Shown here in pieces: positions 57,651 through 64,000 of a stretch of DNA of 64,000 nucleotides; position 1 is the first letter of the stretch; the number at the start of each line of letters is the position of its first letter. Source of the stretch: Manis javanica (taxonomy: Eukaryota; Chordata; Mammalia; Pholidota; Manidae); NCBI RefSeq assembly GCF_040802235.1, contig NC_133172.1:33065738-33129737 (forward strand), given 5' to 3'. The notes beneath the pieces are model-generated. The model ran no database searches, had not been told where the DNA came from, and worked only from the letters and a program-made list of their open reading frames with translations. The translations under genes were made by a program, and so were the position numbers.

Positions 57651-57674
57651 ACTTGGGGGTCAGGCCATTCTTGT

Positions 57675-57800
57675 TTAAGAAGCTGACTTAGCTATGTGTA
57701 CTTGAGCCCATCATTTGACATCTCTGAGCTTGAATGTCTCCAGTGAGGGTGACGGTTCTTATCCCATGAGAGTTGTGAGAATAGGAGGGGTAGAACATGT
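57675..57800 (+). repeat. MIR SINE, sense
   Basis: 'cttagctatgtgtacttgag', 'gacatctctgagcttgaatg' and 'gagagttgtgagaatagga'. It lies head-on to the antisense MIR just before it. Confidence 0.75.
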
Positions 57801-57924
57801 ATCATCACAACAGCGGGCAGCAGAGCAGGTGCCCCAGAAGATGGCATGGCTGCTGTTATCTCTGTTGTCTCAGAATCCATCACACACGTAAGCCTTGGCG
57901 ACTCCACATATACTGGACCGCTTG

Positions 57925-58085
57925 CTCCTCCCTGGGCACACAGAGACACTCATTGGCCTCCATGATCTTTGAGCATTTGCCTACAGTGCCTTTTGATTTC
58001 TTTTTCTCTGGGGATGTCCTGCCAATCCTTGTTGGCTTAGCATAAATGTCACCCCCTCTGGGGAAACTTTGCAAATTCCCTTTGA
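57925..58085 (+). repeat. L2 LINE fragment, sense
   Basis: 'gcataaatgtcaccccctct' and 'ggggaaactttgcaaattcc' match the L2 'tcaaatgtcacctcctcaga... gaggccttccctga' region. The 5' part is weak. Confidence 0.55.
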
Positions 58086-58094
58086 GACCTTTCT

Positions 58095-58360
58095 TCAGCA
58101 GTGATTCCATGTAGTGGGTGAGTAGCTTGCTGGCTAATAGCATAAGGTGTGGACACAGACTGCCCAGCTTCAAGAGATGACTCCATCTCTTCATAGATGT
58201 GCAATGTGGAACAAGTTCTTTTCCTGTAAAAGGAGAGAAGTTACAATACTTATCTGATAGGACCATTGTGAGGCTTGAATGAGAGTAAGTGTATAAAAAG
58301 CTTAGAATGGAGTTGGGAATATAGCAAGTGCTCAATAAATCTCATTTATATTATTTTAGC
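58095..58360 (+). repeat. MIR SINE, sense, near full length
   Basis: 'tagcataaggtgtggacaca', 'ttttcctgtaaaaggagaga', 'gaccattgtgaggcttgaat' and the terminus 'agcaagtgctcaataaatct'. It appears inserted within or beside L2. Confidence 0.95.
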
Positions 58361-58374
58361 ATTATGAGCACAGC

Positions 58375-58570
58375 TGTTATATCCTTTAACACTTGGTGTT
58401 ATGATAATACTTGTATATTGTGGGGTCTTATCCCCACTAGACCACTAACGTCTTCAAGATAGGACTAGAGTTGATTTTGTATTTCAGATTTTGTGCCACC
58501 TCTAATGCCTGGTATGTGGAAGTTAATTTGATGTTGGATGGATAGATGGATGAATGGGTGGACGGGTGGC
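58375..58570 (+). repeat. L2 LINE 3' end, sense, with (GGAT)n tail
   Basis: 'ccactaacgtcttcaagata', 'tctaatgcctggtatgtgga' and then a GGATGGATAGATGGATGAAT tail that looks like an expanded L2 TGAATGAATG end. Possibly the downstream part of the L2 at 57925-58085, split by the MIR. Confidence 0.75.
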
Positions 58571-58740
58571 TGTTTAAATGGCTGGCTGTATAGCTGCTCC
58601 TTGGCTAGGTGGGTAGATCAAGGGGCTGCTAGGTCATCTTTGGTTCCTGACATACATCGACTATCACACCAGGAGAAGGAGAGCATGAAGGATCAAGAAA
58701 CAGTCTTCCAAACTCTTTAGTTTGAACCAGGGATGACAAA

Positions 58741-58769
58741 GGAGAAAACAAAACAAAACAAAACAAAAC
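58741..58769. repeat. (AAAAC)n microsatellite
   Basis: About five AAAAC units. Confidence 0.95.
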
Positions 58770-59618
58770 CAGTAACCAAGAAGGCTGGTGCTTCCATTGT
58801 TATCCATGCTGGTGAAGAGTTGACTAGTTTGCCTCTGAGACCCTTTCACTTCTAAACATTTGTACTTATCCTTCCTCATTTTCAACACACAAAAATGCCA
58901 CAGTGTCACTCAGAGACCTATGTGCCCACACTGAGCAACCTGATTTGTCATCTGAGCATTAGGAATGTTTCAGATAAATCTGGCTATCCTGGGACCTATC
59001 TTTGTAGAAGAAAGGGAAAAGTAGGTTCTAGGCTTGGGACTCTCCTCCTGACTGTTCTTAGTGGGGAGGCTCCAGGTTGACAATCCAACTTTACAAACTA
59101 AAGTTCACTACGGTGTGAAGTCACTTGATCTGTAAGGGTCTTAACTCTTGGTCTTTTTCGCTTGAAGGTTCTACATGGTTTCTTAGTCATAAAACTCTAC
59201 ACATCTAAGCTTTCACTGGGGCCTGGATCCCTGGTACTTAGATTCAGTGGGGTGAACTCTCCAGAATTCACTCAGATGAGAACCACCTCTACCCCAATCT
59301 CACATGTACACCATGTCATCAGTGATCCTTTCTCCCTTTGTCAGAGATTAAGAACAAGGAGGAGGGCACACACTTACCAGTGGTCTCCTGCATGTGAGTT
59401 GCCATGCTCCAAAGGTGCCATCTTCCCTACCAATGAACGCTTTTACTTTTTCCTAGAGTGATTATAGTGAGGAACTTTGCCTTTGATCAATTAGCCAAGA
59501 ATGTATTCAGTACCAACTGGGATTAGTTAATGAGCCTCAGCTCTTTGGGGGGACACTTAAAAGAAATGGGAGCAGACTTAGTGCTGACCCCAAATAGGCA
59601 CTCAGTTAATCCTTATAG
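58770..59618. other. No recognised feature
   Basis: Unique-looking; a short L2/MIR-terminus-like phrase near 59595 ('aggcactcagttaatcctta'). Confidence 0.3.
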
Positions 59619-59692
59619 GGAAAAGAGAGGAGGTAGAGGAGGAGGAAGATGAGATGGAAGGGAAGAAGAAGAAAAGGAAGGGAGGAAAGGAG
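59619..59692. repeat. GA-rich purine tract
   Basis: GAGGAGGA, GAAGAAGA and GGAAGG units; encodes a poly-Ser chance frame on the minus strand. Confidence 0.92.
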
Positions 59693-60204
59693 ATTCTTGC
59701 CCTCTCAGCATTTACACTCAAAGCAGTTGGCAAGACCAAAGCCCATGGTAGGATCAAAGAACTGCAGATAGTACTGGGCAGCTCTGTCGGATGACTCAGA
59801 GATCTATGCAAGCCCTGGAGAAGGAGATACTAGGATCTGCTAGAGGGGCTGGAGAGGCTCTTTGGGAGGAGAGTCACATCCTTCCCCAAATCTTTTTCTA
59901 TGGTGTGGACCCATGGAGATGTCTGGCAGCTTGCCCCAGGTCAGTGTGCTTGTTGGCGGAGAAAGGGGAGTGGAACACCAATGGAGCCCTGCCCCACCTA
60001 GTACGCTGCTCGCAAGGCGGTAGCCTCCTCCCTCCACACCTCTCTTCTCCTGCCCTGTCTCTCTCTCATTCCCATACACCCTCCCTCCTTCCATCTTTCC
60101 TTTCATTAGTCATTCAACAAACATTCCGGTTAACAAAGTTACCATGTCCTCTCTGTACAAACAAACACTCTTTAAGGCATGAAGGAGACGTTGGTCTTGC
60201 TTTC
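59693..60204. other. No recognised feature
   Basis: A 138-codon plus-strand frame (59791-60207) has no known domain and includes pyrimidine-rich low complexity at about 60045-60105. Confidence 0.35.
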
Positions 60205-60465
60205 TAGTTCAGAGTGCTGGCTGTGGAGAGCATTAGGCTTCAGTTTGAATCACTGCTCTCTCAGCAGTTAGCTGTGGGTCCTGCCTTAGTTACGTAACTC
60301 TTAATCTGAAGGATCCTCCTCCATACAGTGGGATAATCAAAGTATCTTCCATTGGAAGATTTGGTGAAGATCAAATGAAGCAGTTAATATACAGCACATA
60401 AAAGAGCCTGGCATACTGTAAGCTCTCAGTAAATATTCACTGACATTTTTAGTTTTATTATCACA
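60205..60465 (+). repeat. MIR SINE, sense, near full length
   Basis: 'agcattaggcttcagtttga', 'gcagttagctgtgggtcctg', 'ggtgaagatcaaatgaagca' and 'aagctctcagtaaatattca'. Confidence 0.92.
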
Positions 60466-61366
60466 AAATACCCAAGACAATGAAACTTCCCAGATATATA
60501 TTTACCTTTCCCATTTCAGGGTATAGCCCTGGGATCACCCTGACAAACTTCAGTCCTCCCTGGTTTTGAGAAGTTCAGAAGAAGCAAGAGATCAAAATTT
60601 CTGCTTTCCAACTGCAGAAAAGCACACTGCGTATGAAGCTTTCACTTGCTCGAGAGCCCAGAGCAGAGGAGAATGAAAGCAAAGTGGGCATGGCTGACTC
60701 ATGGGCGTGAAAGCCTGGGCAGGCCTGGCTGACAGGCATGGTCTGGATGATGGGGGGCTCTCAGGGGCTGGGTGTCAAGCTTTCGGGAGTGATGCTTTCA
60801 GTGGACGCCCCTGCCTGAGACCTGAGAGGAGGCTCCCCCACATGAAGCTCTCAGCACCAGGCCCCCATCGCTCATCTTGTCTCCTGCTGGTGAGATAGGT
60901 GTCCTACAGACATCTCATTCTCTGGGGCATCTTCCTAAGGGTCTCTCATTGATGCCCAGCACCCTTCTGTGCTCTAGAAAGTCATTCTTCATCAACATCT
61001 AAGGAGAGGAGAGCCCAGCCACTCTGAGACCCCAGACTTTTCCTTTATCTGCACTGACCACCTGCAGTCTTACGTGACAAGTAGAGGAGACTCTGGCACT
61101 TGCTCTGTGGTCTGAACCCTCCTGCCTCTTGCGGGCTCTCCCCGGGGCAGACAGGGCTGATCCTGCCTCACACACTGGGAAAGACCAAGCCGCCGTCTTT
61201 GTTTACTCCTTGGGGCAAACAGTGTCCGGCCCGTCCACCTGTACTCTCCCTGCGGTCCCTGAGGTCTTGGAATTTGATGTCCTGGTCACTTTGCCTTAAA
61301 GAACAAAAGACACACTTTCTTGAAACATCATATGTCAGCCCACATCCTTCAGTTCTATTAAAACCC
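60466..61366. other. Repeat-poor unassigned sequence
   Basis: GC-moderate unique-looking DNA with chance frames. Confidence 0.35.
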
Positions 61367-61406
61367 CCTTTTTTTCCTTTCTTTTTCTTTCTTTTTTTTT
61401 TTTTTT
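61367..61406. repeat. T-rich tract
   Basis: CCTTTTTTTCC, CTTTCTTTTTC and a T14-type run. Confidence 0.9.
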
Positions 61407-61819
61407 AAAAACATTATGGGGAGAAAGGAGAGAAAAGGATTGGGGAGAGCTGTCCACAAAAACCTCAGCAAATCCAAGCCCACTTTGGGGAGTTCAAACA
61501 TCTGCACTTTCTCAGCAGTTTGAAAGGAAACAAAAAATTGCCAAGTGGTATAAAATTTGAAGAAAAATTACCCAAAGGAGGAATGGATGTTAACCACGCT
61601 TCAATTCCCCACTATGGGTTGACATTTGAAGTACTTTCTTCTCTCCTCTTTCTTTCCGATTCACAGTGTGTCTAAAGAGGTGAATTGGGCACACAAAACG
61701 CAAGCTCCTCTTGCCAGGGTGGGTATGAAATATGAAGGCTAGACGATTGTCTGGGCTCAGTGCATTGGAATAACATTGGTTAAATTATGGATAGTTTTTG
61801 AATAGTGTCACTTTTTTTT
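61407..61819. other. Repeat-free unassigned sequence
   Basis: No named repeat; adjoins the candidate element that follows. Confidence 0.3.
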
Positions 61820-62200
61820 TCTCTGCAGATGGTTGTTCACACAAGGAGCCGGGTCTGCATAATTGTATCACTAATCAGCAGTAAGGCAATTAGTTGTGTA
61901 AGTGTGCTATAATCATTCTAACAGAAGAGATGACGAAAAGACAAAAAAAAGGAGGGGGGAACCAAAATGTCTTTTCTGAATCCATCAACTGACAGCCATA
62001 ATTAGATATATATAATTGAAAATTCCACAGTAGGGGGGCCAGCTTATACAAATGAATTTTCTCTGCTGCCCTTACGCATTTTTGTCTTCGGCTGAGCATC
62101 CCCCTAGGAAAAGGCAGCGAACTCGTCATCCCAAGAGTGCATACTGTACTGGGTATTCTTTCAGACCAATGATGTCAGAATAACAATTTTTTTTCGTGTC
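61820..62200. promoter_or_regulatory. Candidate conserved enhancer-like element
   Basis: Repeat-free; 'tgcataattgtatcactaat', 'aaggcaattagttgtgtaag', 'acagccataattagatatat' and 'gcagcgaactcgtcatccca' combine several TAATT/AATTA cores with non-repetitive flanks. Confidence 0.35.
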
Positions 62201-62679
62201 AGGGGGTGTAGGCTGGGAGACTGGGAGGTTGATCTGCTGTAAAGAAAATTACTTCATCTAGGCTGATATGAATTGCATTGCCATGAATTGTGACACCGTC
62301 ACCATTACTCTGAACCTGTTCTCAGTTGGCACCCTAAGGTTCCTCTCCGGGTTCATAATGGGAAACTCCAGGCAGGGCTGACTTACACGTTACGCACTGT
62401 GTCTAGGGTCCACCACACTTCCAGGGCCCCATGAGAATGGTTTAGTTTTAACTTCTTTTTAAAATTAAAAGTAAAGAAAATGAACATAATCATAGCATGA
62501 ATGAATCCCATCTGAATTATAATCAACTTCATACCAATGTAGCTGTAAAATATAATTTTTAATATGCTTTCATAGAGGAAGGGACCGATGAAGGCATAGG
62601 GTGCACTAAAGTCACAATGTGGCCCTGATTCTAGGCAAGATGGAGTTCTCTATGGACGTGAGGAAAAGCGAGGTTTGCG
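62201..62679. other. Possibly an old repeat, unassigned
   Basis: 62370-62470 reads like a decayed mobile sequence ('cactgtgtctagggtccacc', 'cttccagggccccatgagaa') but I could not name it. Confidence 0.35.
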
Positions 62680-63200
62680 AGAGCTTACCTTACAACAGAA
62701 TATTCGGTCCTCAGTTTTTATAGGAAAGAGGGATTTTATTTAACTAAAGCCTGATTATTAAAACCTATAATTACATTTGGGTTAAAAATTCTTCAGTGCC
62801 TATGAGTTTGTGGAAACTGTGCAGAAAAGCTTAGCACTGAATTAATCAGACTATAGGTCTCCCATCACACTAAAAATCTCCTTTTTAAATTAGAAGTGCA
62901 TCCCCCCCATCCTCTCTCTCTTTGAATCCACCAACTCTCCTATAATTTAATTGGACAAATCTTAACTGTGATTTTTTTTCCCATTCCAAAGAGGGGGCAC
63001 ATTGCGGCCAAGGCTTGTTAATTAAGTTCCTTAAATGCCCCCAGCTGTGCAATAAGTTTTCAAAGCAACACAACTGCAAATTTATTTTTTTTTAACATTT
63101 GGTGGCTAGTTTTCAATCATGCATTATTCCCCGCTCCTTGTTTTGAGGATGGGAAAAACAGGAATAATGTCTGGGAGAATTCCCATGCATTGTGGAATGT
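62680..63200. promoter_or_regulatory. Candidate conserved enhancer-like element
   Basis: Repeat-free AT-rich block: 'aaacctataattacatttgg', 'cactgaattaatcagactat', 'cctataatttaattggacaa', 'aaggcttgttaattaagttc' and 'tttcaatcatgcattattcc'. Dense homeodomain-type cores; conservation unknown. Confidence 0.35.
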
Positions 63201-63747
63201 TGGACAGACAGTCAAATTGGAGGTGCCATTAAGTGGGGTCTAATTGGAGGCTGTTTAAGAAGGGGAGTCACAAGAGATGATTCTTTGGGCTTGCAGGCAG
63301 CTTGGGCCTGCACATGCTTGGGTAGAAATAACTCCACGGGAAGTGCCCAGGAAAGCAAAGGTGCCCAACGAGGCCTGAGGGTGGGGGTTCTCCCTGCTGG
63401 CAGATGAAGCTTTAGGGAAAATGGACTGAGCAGAGAAGCCCTGTAGACAGGACACATGGCCACAGAGTATGTTTCTGGGTTTCCTTTCCTCCTAACGTGG
63501 CAGCCCATATTCCTTGTCTTCACCATCTCAGCTAACAGGCAGAGGTGGGTTTGAAGTGGAAGGAAAAATGGGGAAGTGAGTTTGCAGTTACCCTGACCTT
63601 CCACAAAGTACCTACACTTTTAAGTAGCATCTTATTTAGGAACAAATGATATCCAACGTTAACAAGGCGAAGGTCTTTGTTAAAAAGAATGTCATTGATT
63701 CACATTCCAGTTCTTCCATATTTCAATTCTTTTTTTAGGCTCTCAGC
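63201..63747. other. No recognised feature
   Basis: Minus-strand 130-codon frame (63212-63604) has no domain; treated as chance. Confidence 0.35.
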
Positions 63748-63835
63748 ACCCCCAACCTTTGCAGTTGAGTGTGGCCATGCAGTTTACTTTGGCCAATGGC
63801 GTGTACGTGCAAATGATGTGTGTTAAATGCCAATG
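63748..63835 (+). mobile_element. Fragment of the same MaLR-like LTR family as 14245-14642
   Basis: 'gagtgtggccatgcagttta', 'ctttggccaatggcgtgtac' and 'gtgcaaatgatgtgtgttaa' parallel the 'ctagatgtggccatctatct ... gtggtcaatgaatgg' segment of the earlier copy. Confidence 0.45.
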
Positions 63836-64000
63836 CTTAATTTTCCACATTCTTAATCCCCCTGCAGAAAGGCCCTGTTGAGATGGCACCCTTGGTCCCT
63901 TAATACCCAGCAATGTTTACCCCCATTCCCGCCCCACCAATCAATGTTGCACATGTGTTTTATAGAAGAAATAAGCTTCTCCATGTTAGACCAGTGAGAT
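63836..64000. other. No recognised feature
   Basis: Window edge; nothing placed. Confidence 0.3.

Noticed and set aside
55610..57976. Shared 19-mer CTCCATGATCTTTGAGCAT at 55610-55628 and 57958-57976
   Set aside because: Sits in an L1M block and beside an L2 fragment with no further similarity in the flanks; most likely coincidence, though a little longer than expected by chance.
57880..58335. 151-codon minus-strand frame
   Set aside because: Lies across L2 and MIR sequence, so it is a repeat artefact.
59791..60207. 138-codon plus-strand frame
   Set aside because: No known domain; the C-terminal part is pyrimidine-rich low complexity.
9774..61872. Shared 13-mer TAATTGTATCACT in two candidate elements (9774-9786 and 61860-61872)
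   Set aside because: 13-base matches are expected many times by chance in 64 kb.
1..64000. CRISPR arrays, operons, ribosome binding sites, prokaryotic features
   Set aside because: The repeat content is clearly mammalian; no regularly spaced direct repeats were seen.

Overview
The window looks like mammalian nuclear DNA from a gene-free stretch (intergenic or deep intronic). The evidence is its composition (long AT-rich unique tracts, CpG-poor) and a dense layer of ancient eutherian repeats: MIR, L2, old L1M fragments, MaLR-type LTRs and hAT-Charlie fossils. I found no convincing protein-coding exon, tRNA, rRNA, snRNA or CRISPR array. The longest open frames (up to 165 codons) match no family I recognise, mostly overlap repeats or low-complexity DNA, and are what chance would give. 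No Alu, B1/B2, CAN-type or ruminant tRNA-SINE was seen. The youngest-looking mobile insertion, an L1 3'-end at 8392-8576 flanked by a perfect 16-bp duplication, has a tail sequence I associate with pangolin and, in related form, xenarthran L1s. That lineage guess is from memory and unverified.

Layout. 1-8.4 kb: repeat-rich (MIR, L1M, several L2, a MER3-like hAT, an antisense MLT1 LTR, AT microsatellites). 8.6-10.1 kb: repeat-poor, more GC-rich, with the texture of conserved regulatory DNA. 10.1-18.3 kb: L1M and hAT fossils, two nested insertions, L2 copies, a sense MLT1 LTR. 18.3-24.6 kb: mostly unique. 24.6-29.1 kb: dense MIR/L2/hAT. 29.1-35.5 kb: mostly unique with one L1M 3' end. 35.5-37.4 kb: an L1M block, then a perfect 38-bp inverted repeat about 1 kb apart. 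38.4-42.5 kb: antisense MIRs and L2s. 44.3-48.2 kb: the largest repeat-free block and the best candidate for conserved enhancers. 48.2-57.4 kb: a 17-copy tetranucleotide STR, scattered MIR and an L1M block. 57.4-58.6 kb: a tight MIR-MIR-L2-MIR-L2 run. 60.5-64 kb: again repeat-poor, with homeodomain-type AT cores.

Repeat family names are assigned by eye from remembered consensus sequences, so boundaries are generally good to about 10-30 bases and subfamily names are tentative. Calls of candidate regulatory DNA rest only on repeat depletion and motif texture and need a cross-species alignment. I found nothing that supports a new molecular system. The most checkable oddities are the perfect inverted repeat at 36304-36341/37356-37393, the L1 insertion with its target-site duplication, two nested insertions, and one possible processed retrocopy.
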